Origin: an uncultured Roseburia sp.
Lineage (GTDB): Bacteria; Bacillota; Clostridia; Lachnospirales; Lachnospiraceae
DNA: 57,145 nt
NCBI GenBank assembly: GCA_910587865.1
Contig: CAJUNX010000015.1
Span: forward strand, 20,996-78,140
Direction of reading: 5' to 3'
Shown here: positions 23,964 through 33,290 of the stretch, piece after piece
Numbering within the stretch: position 1 is the stretch's first letter
Layout: each line of letters opens with the position of its first letter
Translations under genes and position numbers: made by a program
Notes under the pieces: generated by a model
Databases searched by the model: none
What the model was told of the DNA's origin: nothing
Seen by the model: only the letters and a program-made list of their open reading frames with translations

Positions 23964-26528
23964 TTATGAAACCATCTCCCCGTTCAGCCGGACCGTCTCC
24001 CCGTTCAGCCGGACCGTCCAGCCGCTTAATTCAAACGGCAGATCAAGGGTATAGCTCCATCCCCGGGGCAGCATAAGCCGCATGTCAAATTCGTGCGTCT
24101 CCTCATCCGCCGACCAGCAAAGCGAAATCATCCCTTCCGCGCACCGTGCCGTGCCGCGCGCCCAGCGAAGCCGGCAGGGATGCGGCGCGATCCGCACGGT
24201 TTTCGTCCGCTGCAGCGGGGCGCCAAGCCCGAGGACATGACTGGTCAGAAGCGCCCCCGTCACCCCGTTCGCGCCGTGACAGCCCGAAAACGCCGCATAG
24301 TTTTCATACAGCGTGCCGGAGCCCTCCGCCAGCTGCGGCAGATAAAGCTCCTTCCACTCCTTTACCAGCGCGTCGAGCTTTCCCAGCCGCGCCAGCACGT
24401 CAAACCGGATAATCTGACCGATAAAGACATTTGCCCTGCCGACATTCGGATCCGCACGGTACTTTGGCGCAACGCCCATCGTATTGACAAACCGCCGTAT
24501 ATAGGCGTCATCCGTTCCGTGAAATCCGCTCCACAGCTCCAGCGCAGCTCCGCTTTCCGTCAGACATTCCCCCCGTTTCAGCTTTCCGTTTACAAATGTC
24601 GCAGAATCTCCCCCGCCTTCGAACAGCCCGGCCGTATCATCCATCGACTCGATCACGCTGCGCATCTCATCCGCCGCTGCCCTCCAGTCCGCTCTCCCGT
24701 ACAGCGCCGACATCTTTTCCAGCACGCAGACCGCCAGGCAGTTATTCGGCACGGAGATCGGCGAGAGGCAGAAGCTTTTGTTCGAGAGCGACCAGTCCAC
24801 AAACTGATTCTTCAGCCCCTCGATCAGACCGCTCTCCCCCCGAAGCGACAGCAGCCCCTCCACAAACCGCTCCACGCGTGCGCGGCACTGCGCGATGAAC
24901 GCCTCGTCGCCGGAGCGGTCATAGTAGTCCGAGAGCTCCGTCAAAAGCCAGTACGACCAGTTCGCAATCCCCGGATCCCCGGCATCCTTCTTGCTGCCCG
25001 GATACACCTCCGGGAAAAATCCGTGCCACATCTCATCCGCATCTGTCAGCATGAAGTTCTCGATAAAATCCTTTTCGACCGCAAGATCGCCGAACAGCTG
25101 CCATGCTCCTGCCGCCGTGAACTGTGAATCGCACAGCCAGCCACCGCGCTCCCGCTGGGGACAATCCATAAAAATATCCAGCGTATTCAGCCGAAGCGTC
25201 CGTCTCGCCGCGTCGTAGATCCGGTTTAACTCCCCGTCGCTGCACAAAAAAACGCCGGCATGCTCATCCGGATAGCTGTCGTCGATCAGACAGGGCGCGG
25301 ACAGCCGCACTTCGCCCTCCGTGCGGAAAATCAGCTTCACAAACCGCGTCAGCTTTGGCTCAAAAGTGATCAGATGATACGAGCCCTGCGCGAGATGATA
25401 CCGGGTCACATAGCTGTTTGACCGGAGGGATCCGTAAAAATGCAGATGGTCGGAATTGATCACATCCAGCGTGCACTCCCGCTCCGTCTCCACATAAATC
25501 TCCAGAAATCCCAGCTCCGAGGTGTCCCTCTGAAACAAAAGCGCGGCAGGCGCCTCACCCGGCACGACGCAGAAGCGCTCCTCTCCCGACGCGCCGCAGA
25601 AGCGTTCCTTCCCTGCCGCCCCGTCCCGTTCCCTGCGAAGCTGCCCGGTAAACGGCGCATCCTGCTCCTTCCTGAGCCCTTCCAGAAAGCAGTTTTCCTT
25701 TGGGATCATCTCATACCACTCACGGTTAAAAAGACGGGCCAGCCCGAGCACGGCGCCGCTCTCCCCTCCTTCAGACGGCACCATATCGGTGATCTCCGAC
25801 AGCTGCTCCACCGGGATCCTTTTATAAGAAGGGTAAGGCGCACGGCGCTTTAAGTACGTAACGCTCTCCTCCACGGCGACAGGCGTCCGCCAGTCCGTCC
25901 CCGCGCCATGCCGCCAGGCATCGCTCTTTTCATCCAGGTCATAATATTCCACGATCCCGCGGCTGTGGCTCATGGTCTCCGCCAAAGCGCGCCTCATCCG
26001 AAGCGGCCTGCAGCGCCAGACGCCGTCGCCGGTCGTCCTCTCCGCCCCCGGCGCGGCAGCCGTCCCAGCTTTCCCGCACGACGGCTCGACGGCCCCGGTC
26101 GTCCTCCCTGCCCCCGGCGCGGCAGCCATCCCCGCTTTCCCAGATGACGGCTCGACAGCCCCGGTCGCCGCCAGCACCTCTCCGCCGTCATCCGTCAGCT
26201 CCGCTGTGAGCATTCCGGGCTCCAGCGTGCAGTCATTGCTGTAGTTTCCCGGCTTTGCATAGGCCGCGACCTCGATCGCCACATCCACGCTGCCCGACAC
26301 TGCAACCGAAAGCTCATCCACACGGGCGCAGTGTTTCGCCGTGCGCGCCGGCCCGCTCGCCGCCATCTCTCCGTTTATGTACAAACGGTAATACGACCGT
26401 GCCGCCACCGCGGCGTGCATCGTCCAGTCCCCGTTTCGGATGATCCTGCAGTAAAATCCCGCGAACTGATTATACTCCTTCGCTTCTTCCCCGATCCATA
26501 CCGCCTTTGCTCTCTGAAACCGATCCAT
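23964..26528 (-). CDS. GH78-type alpha-L-rhamnosidase-like enzyme
   Basis: An 854-aa six-hairpin glycosidase, with no signal peptide. The catalytic-domain hallmark DIFMDCPQRERGGWLCDSQF is present; in GH78 the Asp and Glu of this segment are catalytic or substrate-binding. An N-terminal beta-sandwich (YYRLYINGEMAASGPAR) precedes it, and a C-terminal beta domain (LPRGWSYTLDLP) follows. The enzyme would cleave terminal L-rhamnose, consistent with an adjacent oligosaccharide importer. The ATG at 26528 has GGAGG nine bases upstream and overlaps the response regulator by 59 bases. Two tandem duplications are visible: 66 bp near 26044/26110 in a linker and 21 bp at the C-terminus (VRLNGET). Confidence 0.85.
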   Translation of the reverse strand: MDRFQRAKAVWIGEEAKEYNQFAGFYCRIIRNGDWTMHAAVAARSYYRLYINGEMAASGPARTAKHCARVDELSVAVSGSVDVAIEVAAYAKPGNYSNDCTLEPGMLTAELTDDGGEVLAATGAVEPSSGKAGMAAAPGAGRTTGAVEPSCGKAGTAAAPGAERTTGDGVWRCRPLRMRRALAETMSHSRGIVEYYDLDEKSDAWRHGAGTDWRTPVAVEESVTYLKRRAPYPSYKRIPVEQLSEITDMVPSEGGESGAVLGLARLFNREWYEMIPKENCFLEGLRKEQDAPFTGQLRRERDGAAGKERFCGASGEERFCVVPGEAPAALLFQRDTSELGFLEIYVETERECTLDVINSDHLHFYGSLRSNSYVTRYHLAQGSYHLITFEPKLTRFVKLIFRTEGEVRLSAPCLIDDSYPDEHAGVFLCSDGELNRIYDAARRTLRLNTLDIFMDCPQRERGGWLCDSQFTAAGAWQLFGDLAVEKDFIENFMLTDADEMWHGFFPEVYPGSKKDAGDPGIANWSYWLLTELSDYYDRSGDEAFIAQCRARVERFVEGLLSLRGESGLIEGLKNQFVDWSLSNKSFCLSPISVPNNCLAVCVLEKMSALYGRADWRAAADEMRSVIESMDDTAGLFEGGGDSATFVNGKLKRGECLTESGAALELWSGFHGTDDAYIRRFVNTMGVAPKYRADPNVGRANVFIGQIIRFDVLARLGKLDALVKEWKELYLPQLAEGSGTLYENYAAFSGCHGANGVTGALLTSHVLGLGAPLQRTKTVRIAPHPCRLRWARGTARCAEGMISLCWSADEETHEFDMRLMLPRGWSYTLDLPFELSGWTVRLNGETVRLNGEMVS
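23975..24016. repeat. 21-bp tandem duplication at the rhamnosidase C-terminus
   Basis: Two adjacent copies of a 21-bp unit (from 23975 and 23996) add a second VRLNGE motif just before the stop. Confidence 0.9.
26030..26163. repeat. 66-bp in-frame tandem duplication
   Basis: Two copies offset 66 bp (compare GCCCCCGGCG at 26044 and 26110) encode a duplicated 22-residue Gly/Ala-rich insert (GAVEPSSGKAG then GAVEPSCGKAG) in the rhamnosidase-like enzyme. Confidence 0.9.
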
Positions 26529-27333
26529 TGATGTCAACCTCCGTTTTTTCTCCGTACGCCTGCTTATACCGGCTCGGCGTCATGCCATGATATTTTTTAA
26601 ACACCTTCGTAAAGTAACAGTAATTGCTGTAGCCGGACAGCACCGCAGCGTGGCTGATGCTGATCCCGGGCTGCTTTATAATCTCCGACGCATAAAGCAT
26701 TTTTGCGTTTGTCATATATTCTACCGGCGTCATATTTTCGTATTTTTTAAAAATACGGTACAGGTAGTCCGCGGAAATGAACACCTGCCTCGCCAGCTTT
26801 TCCACGGTCAGCTCCTCCTCAAAATGCTCCCAGATATATTTTTTTACGGTTTCGACCACTTTTTTCGCATCCGGAATATTCTCCTCATCCGAGAGCACCT
26901 GTTCCTTTAAACCGTTTAACTGCTGCTTCCCATACTCCTGATACCGATGCTTCTGCTCCTGTTCCCGCACGGTCTCCGCCGCCTTGATGAGAATATCGGT
27001 AAGCTCATCGTACGGGATCGGTTTGAGCAGATAATCCATGCCCTTAAGCTTCATCGCCCTGCGCGCAAAATCGAATTCCTCGTGGCAGGTCAGAAACATA
27101 CATTCGGTCCGAAGCTTCTGCTCCCTGACCCACTCCAGAAGCTTTAATCCGCTCTCACCGGGCATCTCGATATCACAGAGCATGATCTCCGGCCGCTCCG
27201 TCAGAAGAAGCTCCTTCGCCTCCGCGGCGTCCGTCGCGGTCAGCACCTTTTCAAAGGACGCCTGCTCCCAGTCCACGCCCTTTAAAATCCCCCGAATCGT
27301 CACAATCTCATCGTCAACCAAAAGTAGTTTCAT
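26470..27333 (-). CDS. AraC-type response regulator (YesN-like)
   Basis: A 287-aa two-component response regulator. The receiver domain (MKLLLVDDE, phosphoacceptor Asp in IMLCDIEMPG, KPIPYDEL) is joined to a C-terminal pair of AraC helix-turn-helices (LARQVFISADYLYRIFKKY; AVLSGYSNYCYFTKVFKKYH, MTPSRYK). It is encoded with, and overlaps by 20 bases, the YesM-type kinase, and likely activates the adjacent sugar transporter and rhamnosidase. The ATG at 27333 follows CAGGGAGG. Confidence 0.9.
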   Translation of the reverse strand: MKLLLVDDEIVTIRGILKGVDWEQASFEKVLTATDAAEAKELLLTERPEIMLCDIEMPGESGLKLLEWVREQKLRTECMFLTCHEEFDFARRAMKLKGMDYLLKPIPYDELTDILIKAAETVREQEQKHRYQEYGKQQLNGLKEQVLSDEENIPDAKKVVETVKKYIWEHFEEELTVEKLARQVFISADYLYRIFKKYENMTPVEYMTNAKMLYASEIIKQPGISISHAAVLSGYSNYCYFTKVFKKYHGMTPSRYKQAYGEKTEVDINGSVSESKGGMDRGRSEGV

Positions 27334-28993
27334 CGCAAGCCTCCCTGATACACGGCAGCTCCATCCACACCTGCGTCCCTTCACCAGGATGCGAGGTGAT
27401 GGAAAAGCGTATGTCCTCCCCATAAAACAGCCGGATCCGGCGCAGGCAGTTGTAAACGCCTACATGTGTCTCGCCGTCGTGGACAAACGGTCTGCCTTTT
27501 TTTAATTCCCTTAGCATTTCTTCCTCCATCCCCGCACCGTCGTCACAGATCGAGATCTGCAGCCGCTCCCCCTGCCTGCGGAGAATCACAAGGATTTCCG
27601 TCTGTGTTTTTCTCAGTGCGTATTTCACGCTGTTCTCCACAAAATTCTGAATGATTAGTGGCGGGATCCTCTCATCCAGCAGGGAATCCTCAACGTCGTA
27701 GACCACATAAAATTTATCCGGATATCGGATTTTCTGCACCTCCACATAGCTTTTCACAAAGTCAAGCTCCTGCGCCACGGTCACCAGCTCGTCCGTATTT
27801 TTCAGTGAATAGCGGAAATATTTCACAAGATTCATCGTAAAGGACTGGATGCTCTGATACTCCCCGATCTCCGCCAGCCCGTAAATCGTATTTAACGTGT
27901 TTAAAAGCAGATGCGGATTGATCTGCAGCTGGAGGTTGATCAGCTGCGCTTTCTGATTTTCCAGCTCCATCCGGTAATTGCTGATTTCCAGGTGATAGAT
28001 CTGATCCATCAGCTCGTTAAACACCTCCTCCATCTCCGCCGTCTCCCTCGTGCCGCCGCAGTCCGTGATGCGAAGCTCCGTCTCGCCGGCCTTGATCCGC
28101 TTCATCGTCCCCGACATCCGCAGCAGAGGCGACACCAGCCTGCGCCGCAGCAGAAACAGGGACAATAAAATCACCAGGACGCCTCCTGCCACATTGGCGA
28201 AAAGCACCGTCACACGCAGCGGCACGCCTCTGCTGATATAACGGTCCGGCACCCGGATCGACAGCACGATCTTTGTCTCACCGGGGCAGGCTGTCAGCAC
28301 ACAGCCTCCCTCTTCCGGCTCCCGGACGGCGCCGTGCTGTTCTGAGACGGTGCCGTGCTGCTGACCGGCGGTTCCTTCCCCGCCGTCCCAAAGCGGCGCC
28401 GCCGTCATCTTAAATTCCGACATCCCGTTCCAGCCGTCGGAAAGTGACGAGAGCTCCACAAGCGCCCCCATATAAAAGACGGAGGTTTCCAGCCCCAGAT
28501 GCAGATAATCCGTCCCGCCGATCCGCTGCATCGTCCAGTCCTCCGCCGGCGCCGATTTGCCCCAGCCGCGCACGATAAGGCTCTCCTCATACGGGATATT
28601 GTTTGCGGCAAAAATATTTTCACCGGTGTGTTTTACATAACACCAGTATGCGGTCACGGTTCCGAAACCTTTTGCATGTACATTTCCTTCCATCTCGCGC
28701 AGCAGTCGCACCTTCGCCAGCTCATAGTTTTTATCACCCCGCTCAAACGCCAAATCCACCCACTGCTGATCGGATAAGATGCGCAGCATATATTCCTTTG
28801 TGCCCTCCAGCCAGCCCTCCGCCTGCTCCGTGTAATGTTCCAGCGCATCCTGCTGTGTCGCGACAATCGTCTCTCTCACATAGTGATATACGCTGACATA
28901 GCTGAAAAGTCCGAGCAGATTCACCGGTATCATCACATATAATATAATTTTCACTACAATCGTCTGTATCGATCCTGCCTTCCGCTTTTCCAT
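27314..28993 (-). CDS. YesM-type sensor histidine kinase
   Basis: A 559-aa membrane kinase. An N-terminal membrane helix is followed by an extracellular sensor region, a second helix (VLFANVAGGVLVILLSLFLL), a HAMP domain and the His_kinase domain. The phosphoacceptor motif reads LQINPHLLLNTLNTI, where most members have PHFLFNT. The ATPase part shows IIQNFVENSVKYAL and DDGAGM. It pairs with the adjacent regulator, and such pairs usually sense extracellular glycan or its binding protein. A 21-bp repeat gives two QHG motifs in the sensor region. The ATG at 28993 follows GGAGCGGAC. Confidence 0.88.
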   Translation of the reverse strand: MEKRKAGSIQTIVVKIILYVMIPVNLLGLFSYVSVYHYVRETIVATQQDALEHYTEQAEGWLEGTKEYMLRILSDQQWVDLAFERGDKNYELAKVRLLREMEGNVHAKGFGTVTAYWCYVKHTGENIFAANNIPYEESLIVRGWGKSAPAEDWTMQRIGGTDYLHLGLETSVFYMGALVELSSLSDGWNGMSEFKMTAAPLWDGGEGTAGQQHGTVSEQHGAVREPEEGGCVLTACPGETKIVLSIRVPDRYISRGVPLRVTVLFANVAGGVLVILLSLFLLRRRLVSPLLRMSGTMKRIKAGETELRITDCGGTRETAEMEEVFNELMDQIYHLEISNYRMELENQKAQLINLQLQINPHLLLNTLNTIYGLAEIGEYQSIQSFTMNLVKYFRYSLKNTDELVTVAQELDFVKSYVEVQKIRYPDKFYVVYDVEDSLLDERIPPLIIQNFVENSVKYALRKTQTEILVILRRQGERLQISICDDGAGMEEEMLRELKKGRPFVHDGETHVGVYNCLRRIRLFYGEDIRFSITSHPGEGTQVWMELPCIREACDETTFG

Positions 28994-29063
28994 GTCCGCT
29001 CCGTTTAACAATATTCGCCATGATATGAAACAAACACTCCCATGTTTCGCGGCCACCCCTATG

Positions 29064-29095
29064 ATAAACAGACCGCTGCGGGATGCAGCGGTCTG
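29064..29095 (-). terminator. Terminator of the sugar ABC transporter operon
   Basis: A perfect 11-bp stem (CAGACCGCTGC at 29069-29079 with its complement at 29085-29095) has a 5-base loop and is followed on the minus strand by TTTATC. It separates the binding-protein gene from the kinase gene. Confidence 0.75.
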
Positions 29096-29110
29096 CCCGA
29101 AATGCCTGTG

Positions 29111-30730
29111 TTACTGTGCCGCGAGCCACGCGTCAAACTGTTCCTGATTCGCCTCCACCAGACGGTTCATCCCCGCCGCGTCCAGCGCCTCGATAAATTC
29201 CTGGTAGGTGGCGTCCAGATCCGCTGCCATGCCGTACTCCAGCGTCGTCACATACTGGCTGATCACGGAGGAGATGGCCGCCATCTCCGTCTGATATTCC
29301 GACGAATTAAACGTATATCCCAGCGCCACGGACGGATGCTTCAGCGCGTTTGCCGTGTAGGCGTCGCTGTCCGAATAGAAGGAATCCTTATTCGGCTCAA
29401 ACATGTACATATTACGCTTATCGCCATAGATGCCAAGCACATTGTTGTACGGTGTGTTTGTCCCGTCGATGCCCTCCGGATAGGAGACGATCATGGAATC
29501 GCCGTTTTTCACATAATGCTTTCCTTCCACCCCGTTCATCAGAAGATTCACCACCTCGGAGCCGTCATACATCAGATTTAAAAATTCCGCCGCTTTCTGC
29601 GGATTCTGACTGGTCGAGCTGACGCACCAGCGCAGCTGGTCATACGTATTGGTTGTCAGGAAGGTCGGACGGATATTCAGCTGTACCATCTCATAATTGG
29701 TGTTGGCTTCCTGATTATCCTTATTTCCGGGCGTGTCATCCCCCAGCATAAAACCGGCGCACCGTCCCGCCTTAACCCAGTCTCCCGGCTGATCGTTTGT
29801 CGTCGCCGCGTCCGCCGAGAGATATCCGGCCTCCTGCCAGCGCCGCATCCAGGTCAGATACTCATAATATTCCTCCGACTCATAGAGATTTTCTATCGTC
29901 GTATTTCCAGATACCGGATCCATCAGCACACCGGCCCAGCCGCCCTGGACTCCCAGCGTGTCGTACGGGATAAACTGATAGGCAAACGTATTATTCTTAA
30001 TGCCTGCCGCCGCGATCGTGATCAGATCCGGGTACGTTTCCTTCACCTGCGCAAAGATGGCATCCAGATCCTCATAAGTATAGAGATCTTTCTCCTCATA
30101 GTCAATGGAATCCATGATATCTTTTCGCACGTAAAACGCTTTTCCTTCTCCGAGAGACGGGTTGACCACCGGAACGGCATAGACCCTGTTGTCATACATG
30201 CCGCCCACATACAGGCCGCGCTCCCCATCCACCGCGGTCGGCGCCGGCAGCAGATCCATATAATCCGTGAGCTCCAGGATCTTGCCCTCGTTTACATACG
30301 TCCCGAGATCCATCTGAAACATTATGAGAAGATCCACTTTCTCGCCGGAGGACGCCCACAGGTTATACTGCGATGCGAGATTGCTTAACGGCACCGGCTT
30401 GAACTTCACCGTACAGCCGATCTTCTCCATGGTCACTTTACTCAGCTCTTCCTCCACCAGTCCGAGATCCTGCGGATCCGACCCCAGCGTCACATAGGCC
30501 ATCACAACCTCGTAGGGCTCCCCGTCCTGCGCCTGATCTCCTGCGTCCCCTGCACCGCCCTGGCTGTCCGCGTCCCCTGCGCTGCCCTGGCTCTCCGTCC
30601 CGTTTCCCGCTCCGGCCGCATTTCCCGCGGAAGCGCCTCCTGCATCCTTTCCGCCGCACCCGGCGAGCGCCCCGATGGTCATCACTGCTGTCAGCGCCAG
30701 CGCTGCCAGTCTTGTTCCTCTTTTTTTCAT
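29111..30730 (-). CDS. Extracellular sugar-binding lipoprotein (DUF3502-type, LplA-like)
   Basis: A 539-aa solute-binding lipoprotein. The signal peptide ends in the lipobox ALAGCGGK. A low-complexity Gly/Ser/Asp linker with a 27-bp repeat (GSAGDADSQ/GGAGDAGDQ) precedes the binding fold. The C-terminal part (GYTFNSSEYQTEMAAISS ...) matches the DUF3502 domain of large oligosaccharide-binding proteins. The two permeases lie directly upstream in the same operon. The ATG at 30730 follows AAAGGAGG. The ligand is probably a rhamnose-containing oligosaccharide, by context. Confidence 0.88.
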   Translation of the reverse strand: MKKRGTRLAALALTAVMTIGALAGCGGKDAGGASAGNAAGAGNGTESQGSAGDADSQGGAGDAGDQAQDGEPYEVVMAYVTLGSDPQDLGLVEEELSKVTMEKIGCTVKFKPVPLSNLASQYNLWASSGEKVDLLIMFQMDLGTYVNEGKILELTDYMDLLPAPTAVDGERGLYVGGMYDNRVYAVPVVNPSLGEGKAFYVRKDIMDSIDYEEKDLYTYEDLDAIFAQVKETYPDLITIAAAGIKNNTFAYQFIPYDTLGVQGGWAGVLMDPVSGNTTIENLYESEEYYEYLTWMRRWQEAGYLSADAATTNDQPGDWVKAGRCAGFMLGDDTPGNKDNQEANTNYEMVQLNIRPTFLTTNTYDQLRWCVSSTSQNPQKAAEFLNLMYDGSEVVNLLMNGVEGKHYVKNGDSMIVSYPEGIDGTNTPYNNVLGIYGDKRNMYMFEPNKDSFYSDSDAYTANALKHPSVALGYTFNSSEYQTEMAAISSVISQYVTTLEYGMAADLDATYQEFIEALDAAGMNRLVEANQEQFDAWLAAQ

Positions 30731-30842
30731 GAAATCCTCCTTTTCCTGCTGTTTTCGTGCGGACACAGACCGTTCCGCCGCAATCACACGTTACCCGGGA
30801 CACTTCCTGATATTTTTTCACGGCATCCCGTATATCCCCTCA

Positions 30843-31763
30843 TCAGCCCTTCACCGCGCCGATGGTGATACCTTTCACAAAATATTTCTGAAAAAACGGA
30901 TAGGCGATTAAAATCGGCAGGATCGCCACCACAGCGATCGCCATCCGCATGGTCGTGGTCGGGATCGAAGCCGTCCCGTTAAGCATCTGCCCCATCTGCG
31001 CGCTGTTGCTCGCGAGAAACTGCGCACTCTCATTGATCTGGTTTAGCACCAGCTGGATCGTGTAGAGGGAGCCGTCCTCCACATAGTATAACCCGTTTGT
31101 CCACTCGTTCCAGTAGCCGATGGCGCTCATCAGCCCGATGGTCGCCAGGATCGGTTTTGACAGCGGCAGCACGATGGAATAAAAGGTCTTAAATTCCCCC
31201 GCGCCGTCGATCTTCGCGCTCTCGATCAGTGATTCCGGCACGCTGGTCTGAAAATAATTTTTGATCAGGATGATATTGAACGCACTGATCAGCATATTCG
31301 GCAGGATCAGCGCCCACAGCGTATCCTTGATGTGAAAATACCTGGTCCACACAAAGTAGGAAGCCACGAGCCCGCCCCGGAAGAGCATGGTAAAGACCAC
31401 ATAAAAGTTAAAAAACCGCTTTCCCAAGATATCCCTGGTGAGCCCGTAGGCCAGCAGTGTCGTAAAGATCAGGCACAGCGTCGTCCCCAGTACAGTCACG
31501 ACAATCGTAATCATATATGCATGGCCGATCTGGGACCATTCCCCCGCGAGATACTGATACGCGCCAAGCCCCCATTTTTCCGGGAAAAAGGTAAAGCCGT
31601 TCCGGATCGCGGTCTCCTCCTCCGTAAAGGACGCGATGGTCAGAAGCAGAAACGGCAGCAGGGCCAGCAGGGTCAGCGTCATCAAAACCACATGGGCGAT
31701 CCCCTGCATCACATAATCGCTCCGGTATAATTTCACACTGGTTGTCTCATTATTTTTCGCCAC
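30843..31763 (-). CDS. Carbohydrate ABC transporter permease (YtcP/MalG type)
   Basis: A 306-aa inner-membrane permease with about six transmembrane helices and the EAA loop (ESLIESAKIDGAGEFKTFY) that contacts the ATPase. It starts with GTG at 31763, preceded by GGAGGG. It is the second permease of the oligosaccharide importer. No ATPase gene is nearby, so a shared MsmX-type ATPase elsewhere is expected. Confidence 0.9.
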   Translation of the reverse strand: MAKNNETTSVKLYRSDYVMQGIAHVVLMTLTLLALLPFLLLTIASFTEEETAIRNGFTFFPEKWGLGAYQYLAGEWSQIGHAYMITIVVTVLGTTLCLIFTTLLAYGLTRDILGKRFFNFYVVFTMLFRGGLVASYFVWTRYFHIKDTLWALILPNMLISAFNIILIKNYFQTSVPESLIESAKIDGAGEFKTFYSIVLPLSKPILATIGLMSAIGYWNEWTNGLYYVEDGSLYTIQLVLNQINESAQFLASNSAQMGQMLNGTASIPTTTMRMAIAVVAILPILIAYPFFQKYFVKGITIGAVKG

Positions 31764-31778
31764 GGTATCACCCTCCCT

Positions 31779-32693
31779 CTAAAACAGCGCGCTGTCTTTT
31801 TCATATTTCCGCACGATGGCATTTGCCGAAAGCACCAGCGCAAAGCCTACAACCGACTGCAGTACCGACGCCGCGGAGGACATGGAGATATTTCCCAGTT
31901 TCATCAGAGCGTTGTACACATAGGTGTCGATCGTCTGCGTCGCCGGGTACAAAAGCCCCTGATTTTTCGGGATCTGATAAAACAGTCCGAAATCGGACGC
32001 CATGATATTTCCGACACTCATGATAAACAGTGTGATCACGGTGGGCTTTAACAGCGGCAGCGTGATGTTCGTGATCTGTTTCCATTTGCCGGCTCCGTCC
32101 AGCCTGGCCGCCTCATAGTACTCCTGGCTGATTCCCACAATCCCGGAGTAATAGATGATCATGTTAAAACCGATCGATTTCCACAGATTTACAAATACCA
32201 GGATAAACGGCCAGTATTTTACCTCCTGATACCAGAGAACCGGGGACAAATGCAACGATTTTAACATCGTGTTAAAAAATCCGGTCTCATTTCCCAGCAT
32301 CGCGAACGCAAGATAGCTCACGACCACCCAGCTCATTAAGTACGGCAGCAGGATCAGGCTTTGGTACATGGATCTGAACAGCTTTTTTGATACCTCATTC
32401 AGAAGAATCGCCACCGCGATCGCGCACACGGTTCCCAGCACAATAAACACTACATTGTAAAGGATCGTGTTGCGCAGCATGACAAACGCGTCCTTCGACT
32501 GGAAGAGGAACCGGAAATTCTCCATCCCCGCCCAGGGGCTCTTCCACAGGCCGACCTGCCAGTTCACTTTTTTAAATGCAATCACAATCCCGAACATCGG
32601 CAGATAGTTGTTGCAGAACAGATACAGCACTCCAGGCAGCATCATCAGATAGATGGGAATGCTCCTGATCAGACGCTTTCTGACCTTTTTCAT
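31779..32693 (-). CDS. Sugar ABC transporter permease (LplB type)
   Basis: A 304-aa permease, first gene of the operon. It has the EAA loop EYYEAARLDGAGKWKQI and a typical N-terminus (RSIPIYLMMLPGVLYLF). The ATG follows AAAGGAGG. A weak promoter-like TATAAT at 32810-32815 on the minus strand has no good -35, which would fit an activator-dependent promoter served by the AraC-type regulator. Confidence 0.9.
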   Translation of the reverse strand: MKKVRKRLIRSIPIYLMMLPGVLYLFCNNYLPMFGIVIAFKKVNWQVGLWKSPWAGMENFRFLFQSKDAFVMLRNTILYNVVFIVLGTVCAIAVAILLNEVSKKLFRSMYQSLILLPYLMSWVVVSYLAFAMLGNETGFFNTMLKSLHLSPVLWYQEVKYWPFILVFVNLWKSIGFNMIIYYSGIVGISQEYYEAARLDGAGKWKQITNITLPLLKPTVITLFIMSVGNIMASDFGLFYQIPKNQGLLYPATQTIDTYVYNALMKLGNISMSSAASVLQSVVGFALVLSANAIVRKYEKDSALF

Positions 32694-32947
32694 GTGGACC
32701 TCCTTTGTTTTCCTTCCTTTGATAAGAGGATGTCAGGGACAAAGAGCATCTGCCAGAAATCCGTGGATTTCATTGGGCTCAGATTCTTTTTCCCGTGCAT
32801 CGCAACATAATTATATCGTGAGGATCTGGTGAACGTATAGAAGAGAACCGGATTCTGATTTGCATTATTCTGGATAAATGGATAAAAAAATGCCGGGATC
32901 AGATGAACCGGCCCGGGAAAACATCATATGACTAAACCGCAGAATGA

Positions 32948-33283
32948 TACAGGAAAAAACGGATATCCGTATGCACCTTTCTGTCTGACAAAGGCTGTCT
33001 CGGTCTGACGACCTGTGAGGCGAATCTGCGCAGCTTGGAGGCGAAGGTCGCTGGCCGCTATGACGGCGTTTATGTGTCGTACGGCCCCGGCGATTCACCG
33101 AAGGAACTGGTCGCAGGCGCCATTGATCTGTGCGGAAAAATCAAGGCCGCGACAGTGGACAATGCGCCCTGCGAATCCCGCGGCCGGAAGGGTCTGCTCG
33201 CGATGGCTTACCTGCCGGGCGGGATGCGCCCGGACGGCGGTATCGGAAATATTGTCTATGATCCGGACCGGATCTGCGAATAG
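32948..33283 (+). pseudogene. Unidentified 3' gene fragment
   Basis: An open frame of about 110 codons without a convincing start or ribosome site. It reads ISVCTFLSDKGCLGLTTCEA, then VAGRYDGVYVSYGPGDSPKE, then LLAMAYLPGGMRPDGGIGN, and stops at 33283. Codon use and motifs look like a real protein end, but I do not recognise the family. A TTG at 33035 after GCGCAGC could be read as a start, but nothing supports it. It is probably the tail of a lost gene; nothing else is seen between 32694 and 33290. Confidence 0.45.
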
Positions 33284-33290
33284 TCCTGCG

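Noticed and set aside
32810..32838. Strong sigma-A promoter for the oligosaccharide transporter
   Set aside because: Only the -10 TATAAT is good; no -35 box lies at 16-18 bp, so it is mentioned only as a possible activator-dependent promoter.
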